From contig NC_015677.1 in NCBI RefSeq assembly GCF_000215705.1, forward strand, positions 3,360,001-3,424,000: a stretch of DNA of 64,000 nt. Direction: 5' to 3'. The position numbers and the translations under genes are program-made. The DNA is from Ramlibacter tataouinensis TTB310 (GTDB taxonomy: Bacteria > Pseudomonadota > Gammaproteobacteria > Burkholderiales > Burkholderiaceae_C). The notes under the pieces are model-generated. The model did no database searches. It had not been told where the DNA came from and saw nothing but the letters and a program-made list of their open reading frames with translations. Below are positions 1 to 8,369 of the stretch, one piece after another. Position 1 is the first letter of the stretch; each line of letters starts with the position of its first letter.

Positions 1-1830
1 CGCCTGGCCGGCCACATCGGCGAGGCGTTCGGCCACACCGTGGTGGACACCGTCCACCGGGAGCTGTACGCGCGGGCCGCCGTCTTGACCGGGGTGCCGC
101 AGGATGCGGTCACGGCACAGCTTCAGGTCGGCCGCGGCTGCACGGCGCCGGGAGCGCGGGCTGCTACGGGCCGCCACGCCAACGCAACGCCCGAGGACAT
201 GCCCGAATATGCGGCGCTGACGCAGTACCTGGCCCAGGCCGAGGCGCTGGACCGGGCGGTGCAGGCGCTGACGCGGCTGCAGAGTCCCGCCACGGCCAAG
301 CCCGAGGACGTGCAGATGCTGGTGCGCTATGCGCTGCAGGCCGAGCTTCCCGGCGAGGTCTCGCGCAGCATCGCGCTGTTCCATTCGATGGCCGGTCGCG
401 AGGGCCGCGCCGCACACGACCTGGCGACCCGCATCCAGTGGGCGACGCGCTGCAGCCTGGGCAGCGGCATGGCGGCCCTGCATGCGCGCCTGATGACGGG
501 CAACGAGCTGCTGTCGCTGGAGACCGAGCTGGCGCAGGCCGGCGCGGGCCTGTTCGATCCCGCGCACCGCGCCGCCCCGGCGTCGCCCGAGGCCGTGCTG
601 GTGCGCTACCACCAGGTGTCGGCGCTGCTGCAGCGGCAGGAGGCCCTGCTCGCCCAGGGCCGGCACGAGTGGATGCAGCAGGACGCGATGCAGCTGGGGC
701 CGGGCTACCAGCGGCTGGTCGAGCGCATAGCCGCCATCGGCCTGCTGGGTCCGCAGGCGGCGGCCCAGGTGCAGGCCGAGGCCGACCGCGCCTTCGTGCA
801 GTTCCGCCAGCGGTTCAACGCGCTGTTCGGCCGGCCCGGCAGCGGCATCGTGTGGCTGCCGGGCGAGCGCCGGTTCGCCCTGTCGCCCGAGCGCCAGGCG
901 CTGCGCGAAGGGTTCTCGGTGCTGCTTCGCGAACCTTCCATGGCCCTGCCCCGGGGCGCGGCGCCGGGCACCGAACCGCGGCGCACAACGGTGGCGGCCA
1001 CCGTCGCCGTCGCCGCGCCGTCCGCTTTCGGGCCGGGCGACGTGCAGGAGATGCTGGAGGCGCGCAAACGCCTGCTGCGCGAGGCCCTGCCGGTGTTCCC
1101 GCCGCGCGCCCGGGCGTCCGTGGCACGGTTCGTCAACGCGCGCGTCGCGCAGGTGGCCTACGAGCGGGCCGCCCTGGCCCTGGCGCCGCCGGCCGGAGAG
1201 GCCGCCCTGGGGCCGTTGGATTCTTCTGCCGTGGCCATGCAGCGCGACCGGGCCGCCGCCCTGCAGGCCCTGTTGCAGGAGCTGGGCGCGCCAGGGCTGG
1301 CGCAGCAGCTGCGCGATACGCTGGGCCGCGAGCAGCTGCGCCGCATCGCCTCGGCTGAGGACAGCCTGCGCGGCCTGCCGCTGTTCAATGCGCGCTCGTT
1401 CGACTTCAGTTGGTGGCAGGGCGAGTCCGGGCCCTTGCTGCGGGTGTTCAACGCACCCAATGGCGAGGCGCTGCAGCGCTTCGTGCCCGAACAGGTGGGC
1501 CGGCTGGAGCGGCTGGGCGGGCAGGCCGCGCAGATGCTGGCCTCCACCGATCCTTCCATGGCCGCCGACCCGGCGGCCCAGCGCTGGGCGCCCCTGCTGG
1601 GCGAGCTGCAGCGCTACCGCAACCGGCAGGCCGACAGCAGCCTGGTGGCACTGGAGAGCTACCTGGCCGCGGTGGGCGGCGACCTGCGGCGCGACAACTG
1701 CCTGGAACGGCTGGTAGCCCAGCCGGCGCCGCAGCCGCGCGACGAGATCGGGCGCCGGCACGCTCAGCTGCATCGCGGCCTGGTCGCGCGTTGCCTGCAG
1801 CTGCGCCAGTCGGGCACGCCTGCGCTCTAG
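1..1830 (+). CDS. Unrecognised helical protein, 5' end cut by window
   Basis: I do not recognise this protein. The frame is open from base 1, so the true start may lie upstream; the first in-window candidate is a GTG at 40, giving 596 residues. The sequence is rich in Ala, Leu, Gln, Arg and Glu with long helix-forming stretches and a Pro/Ala-rich linker near residues 295-330. I see no signal peptide, membrane segment or catalytic motif. Its stop codon TAG (1828-1830) shares the palindrome CTAG with the stop of the convergent SDR gene. Codon use and GC match the neighbours, so it does not look recently acquired. A large secreted or effector-like protein is possible, but nothing here proves it. 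Confidence 0.7.
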   Translation, partial: RLAGHIGEAFGHTVVDTVHRELYARAAVLTGVPQDAVTAQLQVGRGCTAPGARAATGRHANATPEDMPEYAALTQYLAQAEALDRAVQALTRLQSPATAKPEDVQMLVRYALQAELPGEVSRSIALFHSMAGREGRAAHDLATRIQWATRCSLGSGMAALHARLMTGNELLSLETELAQAGAGLFDPAHRAAPASPEAVLVRYHQVSALLQRQEALLAQGRHEWMQQDAMQLGPGYQRLVERIAAIGLLGPQAAAQVQAEADRAFVQFRQRFNALFGRPGSGIVWLPGERRFALSPERQALREGFSVLLREPSMALPRGAAPGTEPRRTTVAATVAVAAPSAFGPGDVQEMLEARKRLLREALPVFPPRARASVARFVNARVAQVAYERAALALAPPAGEAALGPLDSSAVAMQRDRAAALQALLQELGAPGLAQQLRDTLGREQLRRIASAEDSLRGLPLFNARSFDFSWWQGESGPLLRVFNAPNGEALQRFVPEQVGRLERLGGQAAQMLASTDPSMAADPAAQRWAPLLGELQRYRNRQADSSLVALESYLAAVGGDLRRDNCLERLVAQPAPQPRDEIGRRHAQLHRGLVARCLQLRQSGTPAL

Positions 1831-2753
1831 GCCCGCAAGCCCTGCGCCACCGTGGGATAGCGCAGCCGCAGGCCCAGCTCGCGCTTGAGCCGGCCGTTCA
1901 GCAGCCGTCGCGACTCGCTCATGAAACTGAGCAGCATCAGGGGCAGTTCGTCGTGCGCAGTGCCGCGGGCCACCCGGGGCGGCCGCGGCAGGCCGTAGAG
2001 ATCGGCCGCCAGGTCGAAGTAGTCGCCCATGCGCAGCTCGGTGTCGTCGCTGGCGTTGTAGACGCGCTGGGACTGGCCGCGCCACAGCGCTGCCGCCACC
2101 GCGCGTGCCAGGTCGTCCGCATGGATGTGGTTGGTGTAGACGTCGTCCTCGGCCTGCAGCACCGGCGTGCCGCGCAGCAACCGCTCGCGCGGCGTGCCGC
2201 CGGCGCGGTCGGGCGCATAGATGCCGGGGATGCGCAGGATGGCGGCGCGCACGCCGGTGGCCCGGCCGTAGTGGCGCACCGCCGCCTCGGCATGGGCCCG
2301 CCGCTGGGCTCGGGGGGTGGCGGGCGCCGGCGGCCGCGTCTCGGCAACCCAGGCGCCGCCGCAGTCGCCGTACACGCCGCTGGTCGACCCGTACACCAGC
2401 GACCGCGGCGGCGAGCGCCGGCGCAGCACGCGCAGCAGCGCCAGGGTCCGAGGGTCGCGCCACCAGGCGGGCCCGCCCTCGCCGGGCGGCGGCGCCAGAT
2501 GCACCACGCGCGTGGCCAGGCCGGCCAGCCGGCCCAGGGTGGCGGGCCGGTCCAGGTCGCCCACCAGCGGCGTGATGCCCCGCGCACGCAGGGTGCCCAC
2601 ACGCTGCGGGGTGGAGGTAAGGGCAAGCAGGCGGGTGTGCGGCGCCAGCACGCGGGCCAGGCGCTGCCCCACGTCGCCGCAGCCGACGATGAGCACGCGC
2701 TCGCGCCGGAAGCGGGCCGGCCGCGCGCCGATGGGGTTGTGGTTTGCGGGCAA
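1827..2753 (-). CDS. NAD(P)-binding SDR/epimerase family protein (YeeZ-like)
   Basis: Extended short-chain dehydrogenase of 308 residues. The N-terminal Rossmann motif GCGDVGQR (about residues 24-31) binds the dinucleotide; a Ser-rich strand followed by SGVYGD (about 124-129) fits the family's substrate region. The YxxxK signature is poor: a His-Ala-Glu stretch stands where Tyr/Lys would be, as in YeeZ-like members whose substrate is unknown. It converges on the unknown gene upstream, sharing CTAG at the stops, and is divergent from the ferredoxin-reductase gene, with starts only about 45 bases apart. Family is certain; substrate is not. Confidence 0.8.
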   Translation of the reverse strand: MPANHNPIGARPARFRRERVLIVGCGDVGQRLARVLAPHTRLLALTSTPQRVGTLRARGITPLVGDLDRPATLGRLAGLATRVVHLAPPPGEGGPAWWRDPRTLALLRVLRRRSPPRSLVYGSTSGVYGDCGGAWVAETRPPAPATPRAQRRAHAEAAVRHYGRATGVRAAILRIPGIYAPDRAGGTPRERLLRGTPVLQAEDDVYTNHIHADDLARAVAAALWRGQSQRVYNASDDTELRMGDYFDLAADLYGLPRPPRVARGTAHDELPLMLLSFMSESRRLLNGRLKRELGLRLRYPTVAQGLRA

Positions 2754-2798
2754 AATCGGGCGCAGTCACTGCAACACGAGAGCCCGAGGATACCCAAC

Positions 2799-3881
2799 AT
2801 GACGAGCGCGACGGCCGCGGCAGGCCCCTTCCAGGTCACGGTGCAGCCCAGCGGCCGCAGCTTCGGCGCTACCGGCGGCGAGACCCTGCTGGCCGCCGCC
2901 ATCCGCCAGGGCATAGGCCTGCCCTATGGCTGCAAGGACGGTGCCTGCGGCTCGTGCAAGTGCCGCAAGCTGGAAGGCCAGGTGGTGCACGGGCCGCACC
3001 AGAGCAAGGCCCTGAGCGCGCAGGAAGAGGCTGCCGGCTTCATCCTGACCTGCAGCGCCACCGCATTGACCGACGTGGTGCTGGAGTCGCGCCAGGTCAC
3101 CGACGAGAGCGCCTTCCCGATCAAGAAGATGCCGGCGCGCGTGCTGTCGCTGGAGAAGAAGTCCCATGACGTGATGATCGTGCGGCTGCAGCTGCCGGCC
3201 AACGAGCCGATGCGCTACCACGCCGGCCAGTACATCGAGTTCATCCTGCGCGACGGCGACCGCCGCAGCTACTCCATGGCCAACGCGCCGCACACCCTGG
3301 TGCGCACCGATGCCGGCGCGCCCAGCGGGCCGGCGGTGGAACTGCACATCCGCCACATGGCGGGCGGAAAGTTCACCAGCCACGTGTTCACCGCCATGAA
3401 GGAAAAGGAGATCCTGCGCGTGGAAGGGCCCTACGGCAGCTTCTTCCTGCGCGAGGACTCGCCCAAGCCCCTGGTGCTGCTGGCCTCGGGCACCGGCTTC
3501 GCACCGATCAAGGCGGTGATCGAGCACATGCGGTTCAAGGGCATCCGGCGGCCGGCCACGCTGTACTGGGGCGGCCGCCGGCCGGCCGACCTGTACCTGG
3601 ACGAGTGGGTGCGCGAGCGCTGTGCCGAGATGCCGCACCTCACTTATGTGCCGGTGGTCTCCAACGCCCTGCCCGAGGACGACTGGACGGGCCGCACCGG
3701 CTTCGTGCACAAGGCGGTGCTGGAGGACTTTCCCGACCTGTCCGGCCACCAGGTCTACGCCTGCGGCGCGCCCGTCGTGGTCGATTCGGCGCGCAGCGAG
3801 TACACCGGCCTGGCCCGGCTGCCGGCCGAGGAGTTCTATGCCGACTCGTTCACCACCGAGGCGGACAAGCACAAGGGCTGA
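2799..3881 (+). CDS. [2Fe-2S]/FAD NAD(P)H reductase, CDP-6-deoxy-delta-3,4-glucoseen reductase-like
   Basis: Single-chain electron-transfer reductase of 360 residues. An N-terminal plant-type ferredoxin domain (about 10-95) has cluster ligands Cys45, Cys50, Cys53 and Cys85. It is followed by an FAD domain with RSYSMAN (156-162) and an NAD(P)H domain with GTGFAP (about 225). This is the domain order of AscD/E3 and of oxygenase reductase components. No CDP-sugar genes lie nearby, so the usual name is probably historical; in Burkholderiales this gene is often an orphan. The start ATG at 2799 gives a complete ferredoxin domain; a much longer open frame upstream is antisense to the SDR gene and was not used. 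The Bug-type gene follows after 10 bases, suggesting cotranscription. Confidence 0.9.
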   Translation: MTSATAAAGPFQVTVQPSGRSFGATGGETLLAAAIRQGIGLPYGCKDGACGSCKCRKLEGQVVHGPHQSKALSAQEEAAGFILTCSATALTDVVLESRQVTDESAFPIKKMPARVLSLEKKSHDVMIVRLQLPANEPMRYHAGQYIEFILRDGDRRSYSMANAPHTLVRTDAGAPSGPAVELHIRHMAGGKFTSHVFTAMKEKEILRVEGPYGSFFLREDSPKPLVLLASGTGFAPIKAVIEHMRFKGIRRPATLYWGGRRPADLYLDEWVRERCAEMPHLTYVPVVSNALPEDDWTGRTGFVHKAVLEDFPDLSGHQVYACGAPVVVDSARSEYTGLARLPAEEFYADSFTTEADKHKG

Positions 3882-3891
3882 GGCCAGGCAC

Positions 3892-4860
3892 ATGAAGCGA
3901 AGAAACCTTCTGCTGGTCCCCGCGGCCGCCGCCCTCGCCGCCCCTTTGCCCGGCTGGGCACAGCCCCGGCCCCTGCGCATCATCGTGCCCTATGCCGCCG
4001 GCGGGCCGATCGACGTGACGGCGCGGGTGCTGGCCGAGGGGGTCAAGGACAGCCTGGGCCCGGTCATCATCGAGAACCGGCCGGGCGGCGGCGGCAACAT
4101 CGGCGCCGACGTGGTCGCCAAGGCTGCCCCGGATGGGCTGACCCTGGGCATCTCGGCGGTAGCCACGCACGCCATCAATCCCTGGCTGTTCAGCAAGATG
4201 CCGTACGACGCGGCCCGTGACTTCACCCCCATCACCCAGATGGTGCGCGTGCCCAATGTGCTGGTGATGAACGCCGACACCGCCGTGCGGCTGAAGATCA
4301 ACACCTTGCCCGACCTGATCGCCTATGCCAAGGCCAACCCCGGCAAGCTCAACTACGGCTCGGGCGGCAATGGCAGCGCGGGCCACCTGGCGGGCGAGAT
4401 GTTCAAGCGGGACGCCGGCATCTTCGCCGTCCACATCCCCTACAACGGCGGCAATCCGGCGCAGCTGGCGCTGCTGTCGGGCCAGGTCGACTTCAACTTC
4501 GACAACCTGGCGACTGCCGCGCCGAACATCCGCTCGGGCCGCCTCAAGGCCCTGGCCGTGACCACCCTGCAGCGCTCAACCAGCCTGCCCGAGGTGCCGC
4601 CGGTGGCCCAGACGCTGCCCGGTTTCGCCATCGATACCTGGTGGGGACTGGTGGGTCCGGCCGGGCTGGCGCGCGACACCGTGCAGCGGCTCAACCAGGC
4701 TTTCGTTGCTGCGCTGCAGGCGCCTGAGACGCGCTCGCGCTTCGCCCAGCTGCTGGCGGAGCCGGTGTCCACCTCGCCCGAAGAGTTCGGCGCCTTCATG
4801 CAGGCCGAGCTCGTCAGGTACGAAAAAATAGTCAAGGCCTCTGGCGCCAAGGTAGACTGA
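3892..4860 (+). CDS. Bug/TctC-family periplasmic solute-binding protein
   Basis: Extracytoplasmic receptor of the tripartite tricarboxylate transporter (Bug) family, 322 residues. A Tat-like/Sec signal (MKRRNLLLV then a hydrophobic stretch ending PGWAQ) precedes the mature PRPLRIIVPYAAGG, the family's first strand and ligand loop; IENRPGGGGNIGADVVAKAAPDG is the second hallmark (about 58-80). Bug proteins bind carboxylates or amides for TctAB permeases. The only tctAB pair in the window is 34 kb away, so this is one of the many orphan Bug proteins of Burkholderiales; its ligand cannot be predicted. It follows the reductase closely on the same strand. Confidence 0.93.
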   Translation: MKRRNLLLVPAAAALAAPLPGWAQPRPLRIIVPYAAGGPIDVTARVLAEGVKDSLGPVIIENRPGGGGNIGADVVAKAAPDGLTLGISAVATHAINPWLFSKMPYDAARDFTPITQMVRVPNVLVMNADTAVRLKINTLPDLIAYAKANPGKLNYGSGGNGSAGHLAGEMFKRDAGIFAVHIPYNGGNPAQLALLSGQVDFNFDNLATAAPNIRSGRLKALAVTTLQRSTSLPEVPPVAQTLPGFAIDTWWGLVGPAGLARDTVQRLNQAFVAALQAPETRSRFAQLLAEPVSTSPEEFGAFMQAELVRYEKIVKASGAKVD

Positions 4861-5043
4861 CCGGACGCTTTTCCGGACGTTTTCTGCACTGCAACATGGC
4901 GTAGGCTGGACAGCCTGCTCCTGTTTTCGGAGTGCCGAAAAGTCGCGTCCTACGAGGGTGTGCGGCTTATCTGACAGCCAGCTCGACGGCAGGAGGCTAG
5001 ATTTGTTCCCATTGGAAACAGAACCTCGCCGGGAGATACAAAA
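4861..5043 (+). promoter_or_regulatory. Leader with nested inverted repeats before the outer-membrane protein gene
   Basis: A 183-base gene-free stretch. An outer arm pair cgtagg/cctacg (4900-4905 and 4949-4954) encloses ttttcgg/ccgaaaa (4924-4930 and 4935-4941), so the transcript could fold into a branched structure. No T-run follows, so it is not an obvious terminator. GGGAGA (5032-5037) lies just before the ATG at 5044 and may serve as ribosome binding site. No clear sigma-70 hexamers were found. Whether the fold regulates anything is unknown. Confidence 0.35.
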
Positions 5044-5661
5044 ATGCCAACCCTCAAACCCTTTCCGTCGGCTGCCGCGGTCGCAGCTGCGCTGCTGGTC
5101 CTGCTCGTGGCAGTGCCGGTATGGGCCCAGCCTTCCTCGTCGCCCGGCGGCTCCGGCACGTCCCTGAGCGGCGGCCGCGGCGGTTACCTCGGCCTGAACG
5201 TGGGCCGCTCCAGCTACCGCCTCCCTTGCGGCCCCTCGTCGCTGACCTGCGACACCGACGACGAGTCGCTGAACCTGTATGCCGGCACCCTGCTGGGCAG
5301 CTTCTGGGGTGCCGAGGTCGGCTTGCTCGACATGGGCCGGGTGGAACGCGCGGGCGGACGCACGCGGGCGCGGGGCCTGAATCTCAGCCTGGTCGCGCGC
5401 GCGCCGGTGTGGCAATCGGCCGGCGTGTTCGGCAAGCTGGGGACCACTTACGGCCGCACCGACACCTCGGTCCAGACGGGCGGCGACATCCCCGGAGGCA
5501 GCGAGAACGGCTTCGGCCTGTCCTTCGGCGCCGGCATCAGCTGGGACTTCACCCCGCGGCTGTCGGCGGTGCTGGAATGGGACAGCCACGACTTCCGCTT
5601 CGCCGGCGGCGGGCGCGATCCCGTGCGCTCGACCAGCCTTGGCCTGCAATACCGGTACTGA
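5044..5661 (+). CDS. Small outer-membrane beta-barrel protein (OmpA-like transmembrane domain)
   Basis: A 205-residue exported protein. A signal peptide (about 1-28, hydrophobic core then VWAQ) is followed by a Ser/Gly linker and alternating amphipathic strands of the 8-stranded barrel type (GGYLGLNVGRSSY, LNLYAGTLLGSFWGAEVGLLDM). It ends in aromatic Tyr after LGLQYR, the C-terminal recognition signature of outer-membrane barrels. Two cysteines (about 60 and 69) may form a loop disulfide. No peptidoglycan-binding OmpA C-terminal domain is present. Likely a porin-like or structural surface protein; exact role unknown. A strong hairpin follows. Confidence 0.75.
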   Translation: MPTLKPFPSAAAVAAALLVLLVAVPVWAQPSSSPGGSGTSLSGGRGGYLGLNVGRSSYRLPCGPSSLTCDTDDESLNLYAGTLLGSFWGAEVGLLDMGRVERAGGRTRARGLNLSLVARAPVWQSAGVFGKLGTTYGRTDTSVQTGGDIPGGSENGFGLSFGAGISWDFTPRLSAVLEWDSHDFRFAGGGRDPVRSTSLGLQYRY

Positions 5662-5694
5662 ACGAAGAAGCTCAGGGAAAGCGGAAGCCCAAGA

Positions 5695-5722
5695 CGCCCA
5701 CCGGCCGCCAGGCCGGTGGGCG
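5695..5722. terminator. Bidirectional terminator between the barrel gene and livF
   Basis: Perfect 12-bp inverted repeat: cgcccaccggcc (5695-5706), loop gcca, ggccggtgggcg (5711-5722). A T-rich tail (atcttctt) follows on the plus strand. It sits between two convergent stops, 33 bases after the barrel gene and 7 bases after livF, so it can serve both. Confidence 0.85.
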
Positions 5723-5728
5723 ATCTTC

Positions 5729-6445
5729 TTACTCGCCCAGGTAGGCAGCGCGCACCTTGGGATCACTGAGCATCTGCCGGGCTTCGCCCGTCATGGTGAT
5801 CAGGCCCGACTCCATCACGTAGCCGCGATCGGCGATCTGCAGCGCGCGGCTGGCGTTCTGCTCGACCAGCAGCACGGTGACGCCCTGGGCGTAGACCTCG
5901 CGCACCACCTCGAAAATCTTGTCCACCATGAGGGGCGACAGGCCCATGGAGGGTTCGTCCAGCAGCAGCACCTTGGGCCGGCTCATCAGCGCCCGGCCCA
6001 TGGCCAGCATCTGCTGCTCGCCGCCGGACATGGTGCCGGCCAGCTGGTCGCGCCGCTCCTTCAGCCGCGGGAAGATGGTGAACACCTTGTCCATGTCGGA
6101 GGCGATGCCGGCCCGGTCGTTGCGGATGTGCGCGCCCATCTGCAGGTTCTCGGTGATGGTCATGCGGGTGAACACGCCGCGGCCCTCCGGCACCATGGCC
6201 AGGCCCTGCCTGACCAGGTCCCAGGCGCCCTTGCCCTTGATGCTGCGGCCCAGGTACTCGATGTCCCCGCCGGCCAGCGGCAAGGTGCCGGTGATGGCCT
6301 TCATGGTGGTGGTCTTGCCCGCGCCGTTGGAGCCGATCAGCGTGACCAGCTCGCCCTCGCGCACCTCGAAATCCACGCCCTTGACGGCCTGGATGCCGCC
6401 GTAGGCGACCTTCAGGCCGCTGACCTTCAGCAGTGTCTGCGCCAT
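5729..6445 (-). CDS. livF: Branched-chain amino acid ABC transporter ATP-binding protein LivF
   Basis: One of the two ATPases of the high-affinity branched-chain amino acid importer, 238 residues. Walker A GSNGAGKTT (about 38-46), signature MSGGEQQ, Walker B VLLLDEPS followed by the LivF-typical MGLSP, and a switch His replaced by VEQN as usual in LivF. Start chosen at ATG 6445 (MAQTLLKV): one base separates it from the livG stop (TGAGATG), so translation is probably coupled. It is the last gene of the minus-strand livH-livM-livG-livF operon and is closed by the hairpin at 5695-5722. Confidence 0.95.
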   Translation of the reverse strand: MAQTLLKVSGLKVAYGGIQAVKGVDFEVREGELVTLIGSNGAGKTTTMKAITGTLPLAGGDIEYLGRSIKGKGAWDLVRQGLAMVPEGRGVFTRMTITENLQMGAHIRNDRAGIASDMDKVFTIFPRLKERRDQLAGTMSGGEQQMLAMGRALMSRPKVLLLDEPSMGLSPLMVDKIFEVVREVYAQGVTVLLVEQNASRALQIADRGYVMESGLITMTGEARQMLSDPKVRAAYLGE

Positions 6446-6446
6446 C

Positions 6447-7250
6447 TCAATGCCCTCCGCCCTGCGCCGCGGCGGCACCCGTGCCGTGCCCGTGACCGAG
6501 GTAGGCCTCGATCACCTTCTCGTTCCTCTGCACGTCGGCCGGCGTGCCCTCGGCGATTTGCTTGCCGTAGTCCAGCACCGTGACGCGGTCGCACAGACCC
6601 ATCACCAGCTTGACGTCGTGCTCGATCAGCAGGATGGTGCGCCCGTCGTGGCGGATGCGGTTGATCAGCTCGCGCAGCTGCACTTTCTCGGTGGCGTTCA
6701 TGCCGGCCGCCGGCTCGTCCAGCGCGATCAGCTGCGGGTCGGTGGCCAGGGCGCGGGCGATCTCCAGCCGGCGCTGGTCGCCGTAGGACAGCGTGCGGGC
6801 CTTGTAGTCGGCGTACCGGCCGATGCCGACGTAGTCGAGCAGCTCCTGCGCGCGCCGGGCGATGGCGTCCTCCTCGGCCCTGAACTTGCGGGTGCGCAGG
6901 ATGGCGCCCAGCAGGCCGGAGCCGGTGCGGATGTGCCGGCCCACCATCACGTTCTCCAGTGCCGTCATGTCGGCGAACAGGCGGATGTTCTGGAAGGTGC
7001 GCGCGATGCCGGCCTTGGCCACCTCGTGCACCGCGGTGGGCCGGTAGGGCTTGCCGGCCAGCTCGAAGCTGCCGCCGTCGGGCGTGTACAGGCCGGTGAT
7101 CACGTTGAAGAACGTGGTCTTGCCCGCGCCGTTGGGGCCGATCAGGCCGTAGACCTGGCCGCGCTCGATGGTCACCCCCACGTCCGACAGGGCCTGCAGG
7201 CCGCCGAAGCGCTTGGAGATGCCGGCTACCCGGAGAACCGTTTCTGCCAT
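6447..7250 (-). CDS. livG: Branched-chain amino acid ABC transporter ATP-binding protein LivG
   Basis: Second ATPase of the Liv importer, 267 residues. Walker A GPNGAGKTTF (about 38-47), signature LSYGDQRRLEIARAL, Walker B LIALDEPAAGMN and switch LIEHDVKLVM are all present, with the LivG-type C-terminal tail. The open frame extends upstream, but ATG 7250 (MAETVLRV) fits the family N-terminus and lies 11 bases after the livM stop. It pairs with LivF on the cytoplasmic face of LivHM. The tail after EAYLGHG is Gly/Ala/His-rich and variable. Confidence 0.95.
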   Translation of the reverse strand: MAETVLRVAGISKRFGGLQALSDVGVTIERGQVYGLIGPNGAGKTTFFNVITGLYTPDGGSFELAGKPYRPTAVHEVAKAGIARTFQNIRLFADMTALENVMVGRHIRTGSGLLGAILRTRKFRAEEDAIARRAQELLDYVGIGRYADYKARTLSYGDQRRLEIARALATDPQLIALDEPAAGMNATEKVQLRELINRIRHDGRTILLIEHDVKLVMGLCDRVTVLDYGKQIAEGTPADVQRNEKVIEAYLGHGHGTGAAAAQGGGH

Positions 7251-7261
7251 GGTGCCGCTCC

Positions 7262-8359
7262 TCACTTGCCGCCGTTGCCCGGCACCTTGCCGTGCTCCCG
7301 CGTGGGCCACAGGCCGCGCGGGCGCAGCAGCATGATGATGATCATGGCCAGCGCGATCAGCAGCTGGCGCAGGATGGAGGCGTCCAGCCGGCCCTCGGTC
7401 AGGCGCTGCAGGTCGAACACGCCCGACACCCAGCGCAGCACCTCCGGCATCGCCGACAGCAGCACGGCGCCCAGGATCACGCCGGGCAGGTGGCCGATGC
7501 CGCCCAGCACCACCATGGCGACGATCATCACCGACTCCATCAGGCTGAACGACTCGGGCGAGACGAAGCCCTGGAAGGCCGCGAACATGGAGCCCGAGAC
7601 GCCGCCGAAGGTGGCGCCCATGCCGAAGGCTAGCAGCTTCATGTTGCGCGTGTTGATGCCCATGGCCTTGGCCGCGATCTCGTCCTCGCGGATGGCCATC
7701 CAGGCGCGGCCGATGCGCGAGAGCTCCAGCCGGTGGCAGATCACCACGCTGATCACCACCAGGATGAGGAACAGGTAGTAGTAGAGCGTGACCGCCGACA
7801 GCGTGAAGCCGCCGATCTCCAGCGGACGCCCCAGGTTCAGCCCCAGGATGCGGATGGAATCGATCTGGCCCAGGCCCTTGGGGCCGTTGGTGATGTTGAC
7901 CGGGTGGTCCAGGTTGTTCAGGAACACGCGGATGATCTCGCCGAAGCCCAGCGTGACGATGGCCAGGTAGTCGCCGCGCAGCTTGAGCGTGGGCGCGCCC
8001 AGCAGGATGCCCAGGATGCCGGCCAGGAAGGCGCCCAGCGGGACCACCAGCCAGATCGAGGTGTGCAGCCCGGTGGGGAACATCTTCGCGAACCAGGCGA
8101 AGGTCTCGGACAGGTGCGGCGAGGCCATCAGCCCGTACATGTAGGCGCCGATGGCGAAGAAGGCGACGAAGCCCAGGTCCAGCAGGCCGGCGTAGCCGAC
8201 CACGATGTTCAGGCCCAGGGCCAGCAGCACGTATAGCAGCGCCATGTCGGCGATGCGCACCCAGAAATTGCCCATGCCTTGCAGCAGCAGCGGCAGCACC
8301 AGCAGCACCACCGCCGAGACGGCGTAGACCACGATCTTTTTATTCGGCTTGCCTGCCAT
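7262..8359 (-). CDS. livM: Branched-chain amino acid ABC transporter permease LivM
   Basis: Inner-membrane permease of the Liv system, 365 residues. About ten hydrophobic segments, with the family motif LALGLNIVVGYAGLLDLGFVAFFAIGAY near residues 43-70 and the cytoplasmic coupling loop around ELSRIGRAWMAIREDEIAAKAMGIN. A short basic N-terminus (MAGKPNKKIV) precedes the first helix. The gene lies 10 bases after livH and 11 before livG, in one operon. Confidence 0.95.
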   Translation of the reverse strand: MAGKPNKKIVVYAVSAVVLLVLPLLLQGMGNFWVRIADMALLYVLLALGLNIVVGYAGLLDLGFVAFFAIGAYMYGLMASPHLSETFAWFAKMFPTGLHTSIWLVVPLGAFLAGILGILLGAPTLKLRGDYLAIVTLGFGEIIRVFLNNLDHPVNITNGPKGLGQIDSIRILGLNLGRPLEIGGFTLSAVTLYYYLFLILVVISVVICHRLELSRIGRAWMAIREDEIAAKAMGINTRNMKLLAFGMGATFGGVSGSMFAAFQGFVSPESFSLMESVMIVAMVVLGGIGHLPGVILGAVLLSAMPEVLRWVSGVFDLQRLTEGRLDASILRQLLIALAMIIIMLLRPRGLWPTREHGKVPGNGGK

Positions 8360-8369
8360 GGTCCCTCCC

